Source of the DNA: Labilithrix sp.
GTDB taxonomy: Bacteria > Myxococcota_A > Polyangia > Polyangiales > Polyangiaceae
Reading direction: 5' to 3'
NCBI GenBank assembly: GCA_019637175.1
Contig: JAHBWD010000079.1
Location: forward strand, 1-35,619
Length of the DNA stretch: 35,619 nt
The position numbers and the translations under genes were made by a program. The notes under the pieces are model-generated. The model had not been told where the DNA came from. It worked only from the letters and a program-made list of their open reading frames with translations, and made no database searches. Of the stretch, positions 8,407 to 15,254 are shown in pieces. Numbering within the stretch: the first letter of the stretch is position 1; every line of letters begins with the position of its first letter.

Positions 8407-8522
8407 ACGCGCCCGTTCGTCACTCGGCGCTCGTCGGACCCGTCCGACCGCATGCTGTTTGGGTCGCTCCGCGACCCGCGGTCGTGACGGGTCCGCGAGC
8501 GCCTTAAGTGGAACGAGCACGT
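8407..8522 (+). other. msd long imperfect hairpin (template of the msDNA)
   Basis: Helices that can be checked base by base: 8407-8409/8520-8522, 8411-8412/8517-8518, 8414-8418/8511-8515, 8421-8424/8507-8510, 8426-8433/8496-8503 (8 bp), 8435-8444/8486-8495 (10 bp), 8445-8451/8478-8484 (7 bp). An apical hairpin 8461-8467/8471-8477 has loop TCC. Single-base bulges at T8434 and T8485 and an unpaired 8452-8460 interrupt the stem. One long bulged stem is the usual shape of an msd region. Confidence 0.85.
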
Positions 8523-8545
8523 CCCCAGGGAGCTCGTAGAGATCT

Positions 8546-8569
8546 CTCGTCCCCATCCTCGATCACCTC
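8546..8569 (+). repeat. Retron a2 inverted-repeat arm
   Basis: Partner of 8324-8347, ending 15 nt before the RT start codon. In retrons this arm follows the msd and its pairing with a1 is required for priming from the 2'-OH of the branch G. Confidence 0.85.
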
Positions 8570-8584
8570 GCTTCGTCCGACGCC

Positions 8585-9970
8585 ATGGACGCCGACGAGA
8601 AAGCGAAGCTCTATCGGCGCATCTCGAGCGCGAACATCCACCTCGTGCTCGAGCGCATGCGCGTGCACGGCTTCTGGCCGCAAGGCCAGGGCCTGCCGCC
8701 GGATCCGGCCGACGAGGTCGCCGCGCGGGCGGCGATCGAGAAGGAGATCGGGCAGCTCCAAGGCGCCGCCGTCGCCGGCGGCCTCGCGGCGATCGAGGAG
8801 GCGCTGCGCGAGGAGCGCAGGCGCCGCTGGGAAGCGAGCAAGAAGAAGCGCGCCGAGCGGAAGAAGATCCGCCAGGCCCAAGACGCCGAGCGCCGCGCGC
8901 AATGGCGCGAGGAGAAGAAGAGCCGCGTCGTCCACGCCGGCGTCGGCGTCAGCGCGGGCCTCGAAGATCGACAGAGCAACGAAGAGGAGCTCCAGCGCCG
9001 CGGCCTGCCCGTCCTCCACACCGCGGCCGACGTCGCCGCCTCCGCGGGCGTCGCGTTCCCGAAGCTGCGCTGGCTCACGTTCCACCGGCGCGGCGCCGCG
9101 CTCGTTCACTACCACCGCTACTCGATCCCGAAGAAGACGGGCGGGATGCGCGCGATCAGCGCGCCGAAGTCCGCGCTCGCCGATCTGCAGCTCTGGGTGC
9201 TCTCGCGCATCCTGACGCCGCTCCACGTCGAGCCCGAGGCCCACGGCTTCGTCCCCGAGCGATCGATCGTGACGAACGCGAAGCCGCACGTACGCCAGAG
9301 GGTCGTCGTCAACCTCGATCTGAAGGACTTCTTCCCGTCGGTCACCTTCCGCCGCGTCAAGGGGCTCTTCCAGAAGGTGGGCTACTCCGAGCACGTCGCG
9401 ACGCTCCTCGCGCTCATCTGCACGGAGCCGCCGCGCATTCCCGTCGAGATCGACGGGAAGAAGCTCTACGTGGCGCTCGGCGAGCGAATGCTCCCGCAGG
9501 GCGCGTGCACGAGCCCGGCGATCACGAACCTCGTCTGCCGTCGCCTCGATCGGCGCCTCGCCGGGCTCGGCCATCGCTGGGGGTACACCTACACGCGCTA
9601 CGCCGACGATCTCACGTTCTCCGGCGACGGCAAGCAAGGCCTCGCGCTCTTGCTGAAGGGCGTGCGCGGCATCGTGAGCGACGAAGGCTTCGCCGAGCAC
9701 CCGACGAAGACGCGCGTCATGCGCCCGGGTCGCCGCCAGGAGGTGACCGGCGTGGTCGTCAACGACAAGCTCGGCGTCGCGCGCAAAGACGTCCGCCAGC
9801 TCCGCGCGATCCTCCACAACGCGAAAGTGCACGGCCTCGCTTCGCAGAACCGCGACAATCACCCCAACTTCGAGGCTCACCTGCGGGGGCGTATTGCGTT
9901 CGTCCACATGATCGACGAAGCCAAGGGCAAGAAGCTCCTCGATCTGCTCAAGGAGGCGATTCATGGATGA
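8585..9970 (+). CDS. Retron reverse transcriptase
   Basis: A 461-aa RT that would copy part of the adjacent RNA into msDNA joined 2'-5' to a guanosine. Residues 1-150 are an extension with a strongly charged helix (about 68-113); long N-terminal extensions are known from myxobacterial retron RTs. The RT core shows YSIPKKTGGMRAISAPK (179-195), the retron-specific NAxxH motif as NAKPH (231-235), catalytic LDLKDFFPSV (Asp245), LPQGACTSP (303-311), YADD (339-342) and the retron VTG motif (387-389) in the thumb that recognises msr. All catalytic Asp residues are present. The ATG at 8585 has no clear Shine-Dalgarno sequence. The end overlaps the ARH gene by 8 nt, and that gene's GGAGG ribosome site lies inside this one. 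The motif set together with the msr-msd makes retron assignment secure, as opposed to a group II intron or DGR RT. Confidence 0.96.
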   Translation: MDADEKAKLYRRISSANIHLVLERMRVHGFWPQGQGLPPDPADEVAARAAIEKEIGQLQGAAVAGGLAAIEEALREERRRRWEASKKKRAERKKIRQAQDAERRAQWREEKKSRVVHAGVGVSAGLEDRQSNEEELQRRGLPVLHTAADVAASAGVAFPKLRWLTFHRRGAALVHYHRYSIPKKTGGMRAISAPKSALADLQLWVLSRILTPLHVEPEAHGFVPERSIVTNAKPHVRQRVVVNLDLKDFFPSVTFRRVKGLFQKVGYSEHVATLLALICTEPPRIPVEIDGKKLYVALGERMLPQGACTSPAITNLVCRRLDRRLAGLGHRWGYTYTRYADDLTFSGDGKQGLALLLKGVRGIVSDEGFAEHPTKTRVMRPGRRQEVTGVVVNDKLGVARKDVRQLRAILHNAKVHGLASQNRDNHPNFEAHLRGRIAFVHMIDEAKGKKLLDLLKEAIHG

Positions 9971-11036
9971 CCTCGAACGAACGCGCGGATCGATCCTCGG
10001 CCTCGCCATCGGCGACGCGCTCGGCCACCCCACCGAGTTCGTGAGCAGCGTGCGCGCCATCCGCGAGCGCTGGGGCGAGGGCGGCGTGACCGACCTCCTC
10101 CCCTCCGGCCGGCACCCCGCGGGCACCTTCACCGACGACACCCAGATGGCGATCTGCGTCGCGCGCGCGCTCGTCCGCGCCGGCCGCGCGCCGCTCGACG
10201 ACCTGATGACGATCCTCGGCGAGGAGTTCGTCGCGTGGTCGCGATCGCGGGAGAACAACCGCGCGCCGGGAGGCACCTGCCTCTCGGGCTGCCGCGCGCT
10301 CGCGTCGGGCGCGCCGTGGCGCGACGCGGGCGTGCGCGACTCGAAGGGCTGCGGCGCCGCGATGCGCGCCGCGCCCGTCGGCCTCTACTTCGCGAGCGAC
10401 GTCGACAAGATGATCGCGATCGCCGCGGCCCAGAGCTCGCTCACGCATCGCCATCCGACGGGGATCGCGAGCTCGGTCGCCGCCGCCGCGCCCGTCGCGT
10501 GGGTACTGCGCGAGAAGACGCTCGACGGCATGATCCCCTTCACGCGATCGTGCGTCGAGAAGCTCGACGAGGCGCTCCTCGTCTCCGTCGGCTGCGCCGA
10601 GGAGCTCGCCGAAGGGATCGGCGTCCGCGAGATGCTCGCCGCGCTCGACGCCACCGAGGCCGCGCTCGACGAGGAGGCCGACGACGTCTGCTCGCTCCTC
10701 GGCGGCGCGTGGATCGGAGAGGAGGCGGTCGCGACCGCGCTGTGGTGCGTGCTCAAGGCCAAGGGCGACTTCCGGCAGGCCGTCGTGCGCGGCGCCAACT
10801 CTTCCGGCGACAGCGACTCGATCGCGTGCATCGCCGGCTCGATCGCCGGCGCCCTCGTCGGGATCTCCGGCGTTCCCTCCGATTGGGTCGCCAAGGTCGA
10901 GAAGACGGCGCTGCTCGACGATCTCGCGCGCGCCCTCGATCGCGCGCGCGCGAACGGCGACGAGCCCGCGCCCGCGCTCGATCCTTACGGCGCCGAAGCT
11001 CACGAAGCCGACGAAGACGAGGAACCGACGTCATGA
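9963..11036 (+). CDS. ADP-ribosylglycohydrolase (ARH/DraG family)
   Basis: A 357-aa enzyme predicted to cleave ADP-ribose from proteins, poly-ADP-ribose or nucleic acid with the help of two Mg2+ ions. N-terminal GLAIGDALGHPTEF (13-26), TFTDDT (55-60, metal-binding Asp58/Asp59) and C-terminal SSGDSDSIACIAGSIAGA (280-297, metal-binding Asp283/Asp285) are the defining DraG motifs, all intact. Length is normal apart from an acidic tail (last 20 residues). GGAGG lies 6 nt before the ATG. It overlaps the RT by 8 nt and LigA by 4 nt (ATGA), so it is produced together with the retron. As the second predicted ADP-ribose-removing protein in the operon, it probably reverses the PARP gene's product. DraG-like reversal of dinitrogenase reductase modification is unlikely, because no nif gene is nearby. 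Confidence 0.92.
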   Translation: MDDLERTRGSILGLAIGDALGHPTEFVSSVRAIRERWGEGGVTDLLPSGRHPAGTFTDDTQMAICVARALVRAGRAPLDDLMTILGEEFVAWSRSRENNRAPGGTCLSGCRALASGAPWRDAGVRDSKGCGAAMRAAPVGLYFASDVDKMIAIAAAQSSLTHRHPTGIASSVAAAAPVAWVLREKTLDGMIPFTRSCVEKLDEALLVSVGCAEELAEGIGVREMLAALDATEAALDEEADDVCSLLGGAWIGEEAVATALWCVLKAKGDFRQAVVRGANSSGDSDSIACIAGSIAGALVGISGVPSDWVAKVEKTALLDDLARALDRARANGDEPAPALDPYGAEAHEADEDEEPTS

Positions 11037-13000
11037 CCGAGAAGAGCAAGGTCGCCGAGCTCGAGGCGCAGATCCGTCATCACAACGCGCTCTACTGGGA
11101 GAAGAACGCGCCCGAGATCAGCGACCATCAGTTCGACGCGCTCGTGAGCGAGCTGAAGCGGCTCGCGCCGGAGTCTCCCGTCTTGCAAGACCTCGGCAGC
11201 CGAGCGCTCGGCACGCCGGTCAAGCACAAGGAGCCGATGCTCTCGCTCGACAAGTGCTACGAGGCGTCCGAGCTCGCCGAGTGGGCCAAGTCGTTCGAGG
11301 GCAAGGTCGTCGCGATGCCCAAGTACGACGGCGTCGCGTGCGCGCTCCAGTACGACGAGAAGGGTCGCCTGCACGTCGCGGCCACGCGCGGCGACGGCAC
11401 CACCGGCGACGACATCACGGTGAACGCGCTGCGCATCGCCGACATCCCGGCGAAGATCCCCTCGAAGAAGGCGCTCGAGATCCGCGGCGAGATCTACATG
11501 CGCCTCTCGGTGTTCCAGAGGTTCAAGGCCGAGGGCATGGCGAACCCGCGAAACCTCACCGCGGGCGCGATCAAGCAGAAGGACCCCGAAAAGTCCGCCG
11601 CGTACAACCTCTCGTTCGCCGCGTACGACGTCGGCGGCAGCGACGAGACCTCGCAGGTCGCGGAGCTCGCCGAGCTCGAGAAGCTGGGCTTCCCCAAGAT
11701 CGACACGATCGTGTGCAGCCACGACGACCTGTCACGCGGCTTCGAAGAGTTCACGAAGATGAGGCCGACGCTCGACTACGAGATCGACGGCGTCGTCTAC
11801 AAGGTCGACTCCGTCAAGGAGCAGCGCCGCCTCGGGCAGACGGCGCACCACCCGCGCTACGCGATCGCCTTCAAGTTCCAGGGCGAATCGGGCGTCTCGG
11901 TGCTCCGCGGCGTCGAGTGGTCGGTCGCGCGCACGGGCGCGATCACGCCGGTCGCGATCGTCGATCCCGTCGTCCTCTCCGGCGTCACCGTCACGCGCGC
12001 GTCGCTCCACAACGTCGCCTTCATCTCGAAGCTCGGCCTGAGCCTCGGCGCGAAGATCACGCTCGTGCGCCGCGGCGGCGTCATCCCCAACGTCGAGAAC
12101 GTCGTCGAGCCTGGGCCCGAGCCCGTCTTGCTGCCCGAGCGGTGTCCGAGCTGCGGCTCGCCCGTCCTTCGCGAGCGCGACTTTCTCTTTTGCACGAAGC
12201 CGAGCGAGTGCAAGCGCGCCGTCATCGGGCAGCTCGCGCACTTCGCCTCGTCGCTCGACATGCTCGGCTTCGGCGACGTCTTCCTCGAGCAGGCCTACGA
12301 CGCCGGCCTCCTCCGCGCGCCGGCGGACTTCTACACGCTGAAGTGGGAGGAGCTCGCGAAGCTCGAGCGCGCCGGCGAGAAGAGCGCGAAGAAGCTCGTC
12401 GCGGCGGTCGACAAGAAGCGCTCCGTCCCGCTCGCGACGTTCCTCCGCGCGCTCGGCCTCCCCGAGCTCGGCAGGCACGTCTCCGGCATCCTCGCGACGC
12501 GCTACGCCACGATCGAAGCGGTGCAGGCCGCGACGTTCGACGAGCTCGCGGCGACGCACAGCATCGGCGACACGATCGCGCGCGCGGTCGTCGACGGCCT
12601 GAAGGGCGCCGAGGAGACGATCGCGCGCCTCCGCGAGCACGTCACCGTCGAGCGCTACGCGGCGCCCGCTGCGGCCGAGGGCGAGGCCGGCGGTCCGCTC
12701 GCGGGCAAGTCGTTCGTGTTCACCGGCAAGATGGTCGCGTTCTCGCGCAGCGAGGGAGAGCAGCGCGTCCGCGCGCTCGGCGGCGCCGTGCTCAGCGGCG
12801 TCAACAAGACGCTCACCTATCTCGTCGTCGGCGCCGACAAGAGCGGCCCGAAGTCGACGAAGGAGAAGGCCGCCGAGAAGGTCATCAAGGAGGGCGCGCC
12901 CCTCAAGGTGATCTCCGAAGAGGAGCTGCTCGCGATGCTCGAGGGCGGCGCGACCCAAGGTGCCGACGCGCCCAAGGGCGCGCAAGGAACGCTGTTTTGA
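11033..13000 (+). CDS. ligA: NAD+-dependent DNA ligase (LigA family, diverged)
   Basis: Seals DNA nicks using NAD+ as adenylate donor, 655 aa. Domains in order: Ia (YWEKNAPEISDHQFDAL, the NMN-binding part), nucleotidyltransferase with Lys97 in MPKYDG, RGE (151-153), NPRNLTAGAIKQKDP, EIDGVVYKVD and AIAFKFQGE, OB fold (SVARTGAITPVAIV), zinc finger Cys371/374/387/393, HhH repeats (about 430-525) and BRCT (about 556-636). Several positions differ from typical LigA. The residue two before the active-site Lys is Met95, usually Glu. RRGGVIPNV replaces RAGDVIP. NLTAGAIKQ replaces NAAAGSLRQ. That suggests a specialised second ligase rather than the replicative one, but only a genome-wide search can tell. 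Translation is coupled to ARH (ATGA) and to the next gene (TTGA). Location in an NAD+/ADP-ribose operon links nick sealing to PARP action. Confidence 0.93.
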   Translation: MTEKSKVAELEAQIRHHNALYWEKNAPEISDHQFDALVSELKRLAPESPVLQDLGSRALGTPVKHKEPMLSLDKCYEASELAEWAKSFEGKVVAMPKYDGVACALQYDEKGRLHVAATRGDGTTGDDITVNALRIADIPAKIPSKKALEIRGEIYMRLSVFQRFKAEGMANPRNLTAGAIKQKDPEKSAAYNLSFAAYDVGGSDETSQVAELAELEKLGFPKIDTIVCSHDDLSRGFEEFTKMRPTLDYEIDGVVYKVDSVKEQRRLGQTAHHPRYAIAFKFQGESGVSVLRGVEWSVARTGAITPVAIVDPVVLSGVTVTRASLHNVAFISKLGLSLGAKITLVRRGGVIPNVENVVEPGPEPVLLPERCPSCGSPVLRERDFLFCTKPSECKRAVIGQLAHFASSLDMLGFGDVFLEQAYDAGLLRAPADFYTLKWEELAKLERAGEKSAKKLVAAVDKKRSVPLATFLRALGLPELGRHVSGILATRYATIEAVQAATFDELAATHSIGDTIARAVVDGLKGAEETIARLREHVTVERYAAPAAAEGEAGGPLAGKSFVFTGKMVAFSRSEGEQRVRALGGAVLSGVNKTLTYLVVGADKSGPKSTKEKAAEKVIKEGAPLKVISEEELLAMLEGGATQGADAPKGAQGTLF

Positions 13001-13725
13001 CGACGAAGACGAGCGAGAGGCAGTTCCTCGAGCGGTATCGCCCCGAGCGCTTCGCGCGGCCGTCGCTCACCGTCGATCTCGTGATCCTCACGGTCGTCGA
13101 CAAGGAGCTTCGGGTGCTGCTCGTGCAGCGCGCCGAGCACCCGTTCAAGGGGCGCTGGGCGCTGCCGGGCGGCTTCGTGCGCGTCGGCGAGTCGGCCGAT
13201 CATCAGGGCGAAGATCTCGACGAGGCGGCCGCGCGCGAGCTCCAAGAAGAGACGGGGCTTTCGAACATCTACCTCGAGCAAGTCCGCACGTTCGGCAAGC
13301 CGGGGCGCGATCCGCGCATGCGCGTCGTCAGCGTCGTCTACTTCGCGCTCGTGCGCCCGAGCCTCGTGCCGCTCGTACGCTCGGGTGGCGACGCCGCGCG
13401 CGCGCGCTGGTACGGGGCCACGGACACGCCGCCGCTCGCGTTCGATCACGCGGACATGCTCGCCGCGGCGATCGCGCGCCTCCGCGCCGATCTCGACCGC
13501 ACGGGCATCGCCTTCCAGCTCGTCCCCGAGACGTTCACCGTCCAGGAGCTTCGAACGGCGCACGAGGCGATCCGCGCGCAAGCGCTCGACCCGGGCAACT
13601 TCCGCAAGAGGTTCTTGCGCATGATCGACGACGGCGTCATCGAGCCCGCGCGCGGCAAGCGCGCGACGGCCTCGAAGCCCGCGCACGTCTATCGCTTCAC
13701 GGTCGAGCGCGAAGTCGAGAGCTAG
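12997..13725 (+). CDS. Nudix-domain protein with C-terminal winged helix (NrtR-like)
   Basis: A 242-aa protein. The Nudix domain is at about 22-150 (TVDLVILTVVDKELRVLLVQ, ALPGGFVRVGE, AARELQEETGL, TFGKPGRDPRMRVVSVVYFAL) and a winged helix at about 168-236 (TVQELRTAHEAI, then FRKRFLRMIDDGVIEP). NrtR proteins of this plan repress NAD+ metabolism genes and sense ADP-ribose; others hydrolyse ADP-ribose to AMP and ribose phosphate. The REL-EE-TG core is kept, but between Glu65 and Arg80-Glu81 there are 14 residues where the classical Nudix box has 7. Hydrolysis and regulation both remain possible. The TTG at 12997 is chosen because it overlaps the ligase stop (TTGA) and AAGGA lies 8 nt upstream. 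It is the last gene of the operon and closes the ADP-ribose theme. Confidence 0.88.
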   Translation: MTTKTSERQFLERYRPERFARPSLTVDLVILTVVDKELRVLLVQRAEHPFKGRWALPGGFVRVGESADHQGEDLDEAAARELQEETGLSNIYLEQVRTFGKPGRDPRMRVVSVVYFALVRPSLVPLVRSGGDAARARWYGATDTPPLAFDHADMLAAAIARLRADLDRTGIAFQLVPETFTVQELRTAHEAIRAQALDPGNFRKRFLRMIDDGVIEPARGKRATASKPAHVYRFTVEREVES

Positions 13726-13761
13726 GAAGAGAGTCGCGGAGGCGCAGACCAGAAAGACGAA

Positions 13762-13785
13762 CGGCCCGGGGGTGAGCCCGGGCCG
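13762..13785. terminator. GC-rich hairpin ending the PARP-retron operon
   Basis: CGGCCCGGG and CCCGGGCCG form a perfect 9-bp stem with a 6-nt loop (GGTGAG). It sits in the 102-nt gap between convergent genes, so it could terminate both. No T tract follows, which is common in very GC-rich genomes. Confidence 0.7.
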
Positions 13786-13827
13786 CGCGGCTGCAGGAAG
13801 AGTCGAATCGAAGAACGAAAGGTGCGC

Positions 13828-14544
13828 TTATTCGGCGTCGAGCGCGTCGCTCGCGAACTCGTCGGCGTCGAAGTCGGCGTCGGCCTCCTCGCCGTCCTCC
13901 TCCGAATCCTCGTCGTCGGAGCGGGAGAGAACAGGCAGGCGGCGCTTGCCGATCGGACCCTCGTCGACGTAGTCGCGGAGGGCCGCCATGTCGCGGAGCG
14001 CTTCGAGCTTGGCGAGGCCCTTCACCTCGACCTGGCGGATGCGCTCGCGCGTGAGGTTCATGATCGCGCCGACCTCCTCGAGGGTCGTGCCGCCACGGTC
14101 GGCGACGTCGAGGGCGCACGTCTCGTTCATCTCCCAGACCTCGAGATCGGGGAAGTTCAGCTTGATCGCGCCGGTGCGCGCGGAGACGTCGAGGTAGAGG
14201 TGATGCTTGCACGAGACGAACGGGCAAGGCCGCTCGCCGTCGGCGCACTCCGCGCGCGTCCTCGGCTTCACGACGTCGTCGACGTCGGGGTAGAGCAGCC
14301 GCCCGAGCTCGAGCTCGCGCTTCGTCATGCGCTTGACGCTGATCGTGCGCGCGCGGACCTCGCGCTTGCGGCGCGAACGACGCTGCTCGCGCGTCACGCC
14401 CTTCTCGTCCGACTCCGCGCCGTCGATGTCGAGCGCCAACGCTCCCTCGGTCGCAGCCTCGGCCGCTGGCTCGGCCTCCTGGGCAGGCAGCACGACTTCT
14501 TCCACCAGCGCATCCCCAGCAGCCATTGCGATCTTCGGGTCCAT
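13828..14544 (-). CDS. Sigma-70 region-4-like DNA-binding protein
   Basis: 238 aa. Residues about 160-200 (GTTLEEVGAIMNLTRERIRQVEVKGLAKLE) are a classical sigma region 4 helix-turn-helix that would contact -35 elements. No sigma region 2 is present, so this is not a complete sigma factor. Before it lies a CPFVSCKHH motif that could bind zinc. The N-terminus (1-50) and C-terminus (last 30) are strongly acidic. The ATG at 14544 follows GGAGG closely and gives a sensible start. It may act as an RNA-polymerase-binding co-regulator. Proteins of this type, to my recollection, are common in myxobacteria and lack a defined role. It faces the retron operon tail to tail and follows a MerR-like gene on the same strand after 152 nt. 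Confidence 0.75.
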   Translation of the reverse strand: MDPKIAMAAGDALVEEVVLPAQEAEPAAEAATEGALALDIDGAESDEKGVTREQRRSRRKREVRARTISVKRMTKRELELGRLLYPDVDDVVKPRTRAECADGERPCPFVSCKHHLYLDVSARTGAIKLNFPDLEVWEMNETCALDVADRGGTTLEEVGAIMNLTRERIRQVEVKGLAKLEALRDMAALRDYVDEGPIGKRRLPVLSRSDDEDSEEDGEEADADFDADEFASDALDAE

Positions 14545-14668
14545 GATGCTCCTCCCAGGCGCAACTTCATCGGCGAGGTCCGTGCGGAGTGCACACGTCC
14601 CTCGTGGCGGCTCGCCGTGGGACCGTTCGCCCCACAACGCGCTACCTTTCCTCCCAGCTTCCACTTCG

Positions 14669-14689
14669 ATGAGCGCGAGTCGCGCTCGT
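14669..14689 (-). terminator. Hairpin downstream of the MerR-like gene
   Basis: GAGCGCG (14671-14677) and CGCGCTC (14681-14687) pair perfectly around AGT and extend by a wobble and an A-T pair. It lies 8-28 nt after the MerR-like stop, between that gene and the sigma-like gene, and has no T tract. Confidence 0.4.
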
Positions 14690-14696
14690 AGCTCGG

Positions 14697-15254
14697 TCAG
14701 ACCGCGGGCTCGGTGGCGAGATCCAAGCGGCGCTCGATGCCGTGGATCTTCGCGACCAGCGCGTCGGCGAGGCGCTGCGCCTCGTTGACGTCGCGGCTCT
14801 CCGCGTCGCTGTTGCGAACGCGCGAGAGGATGCGCCCGAGCATGTGCTCGAGCTCTTCGACGTCGCCCGCGGCGATGAGAAAGGACTGCTTGATCTCGTC
14901 GATCGTGTAGCTCTCCATCATCGTCCTCAGGCGTTGAATGCGCCGCACCACGCCCGCCGGGTACAGACCCAGCGATCCGCGATGCCCGCCTTTGAGGCCT
15001 ACGCGCCGGCTCCTAGGAAGCAGTCCGAGCTGCACGTACTTTCGCAGCGTGGACTCGGTGAGCTTGATGCTTCTGCTGCTCAGGAGGCCGATGATCGCTT
15101 CGACCGACAGCCCTTCCGGGTTCGCCCGCTCGATTGCTTCGAGCTCGTCGTTCGAGAAACCGATCTCGGCCAACTGCCTCTCCCAGGTCGAGAATCCGAC
15201 TGCGAGGCCGCCTGGTCGATCACCGATGGAGATCGCCGGCGATAGGTCCGACAC
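14697..15254 (-). CDS. MerR-like transcriptional regulator
   Basis: 185 aa from the chosen GTG. The N-terminal 50 residues (TWERQLAEIGFSNDELEAIE) are helical. A MerR-type winged helix follows (LTESTLRKYVQLGLLPRSRRV with GSLGLYPAGVVRRIQRLRTM), then a helical tail (about 125-180) with the pattern of a dimerisation coil and no Cys-rich metal-binding loop. The frame is open further upstream to 15416, but that stretch is low-GC and unlike protein. The GTG at 15254 lies 7 nt after an AATACA hexamer and 16-nt spacer from TTGACC, so it is preferred. The ligand is unknown. The target may be itself or the divergent hydrolase/ABC genes; a palindrome lies in the shared gap. Confidence 0.8.
   Translation of the reverse strand: MSDLSPAISIGDRPGGLAVGFSTWERQLAEIGFSNDELEAIERANPEGLSVEAIIGLLSSRSIKLTESTLRKYVQLGLLPRSRRVGLKGGHRGSLGLYPAGVVRRIQRLRTMMESYTIDEIKQSFLIAAGDVEELEHMLGRILSRVRNSDAESRDVNEAQRLADALVAKIHGIERRLDLATEPAV

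Larger units (their letters stand above)
8324..8569 (+). ncRNA. Retron msr-msd RNA
   Basis: The 268-nt gap before the RT gene is bounded by 24-nt inverted repeats (8324-8347 and 8546-8569) that pair with a single G-G mismatch. These are the a1/a2 arms of a retron RNA. An outer 6-bp helix (8315-8320 with 8572-8577) may extend them. Just inside a1 is an msr-type stem-loop: 8358-8361 with 8383-8386, then 8364-8371 with 8375-8382, loop UUA. The remainder folds into one very long imperfect hairpin, the msd template. The branching guanosine is probably G8348 or G8352 (in AGC). Reverse transcription would start beside a2 and run toward about 8390-8405, giving an msDNA of roughly 140-155 nt, like the long msDNAs of myxobacteria. 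Exact ends need experiment. Confidence 0.88.

Noticed and set aside
8285..8539. 84-codon frame inside the retron RNA
   Set aside because: It runs across the a1 arm and msd stem and has no ribosome site; the RNA structure explains this sequence better.
4088..8556. Two long minus-strand frames (744 and 877 codons) opposite HEAT and SWIM
   Set aside because: Arg/Glu/Asp-rich mirror frames of the genuine plus-strand genes; no domain motifs.
8324..8569. Inverted repeats as ends of an insertion sequence or as a terminator
   Set aside because: No transposase lies between them, the contents fold as msr-msd, and the RT is a retron type; no T tract follows.
8585..9970. Group II intron or diversity-generating RT
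   Set aside because: No intron domain V/VI structure, maturase or template/variable repeat pair; NAxxH and VTG are retron hallmarks.
9963..11036. DraG acting in nitrogen-fixation control
   Set aside because: No draT or nif genes in the window; the PARP operon gives a better substrate.
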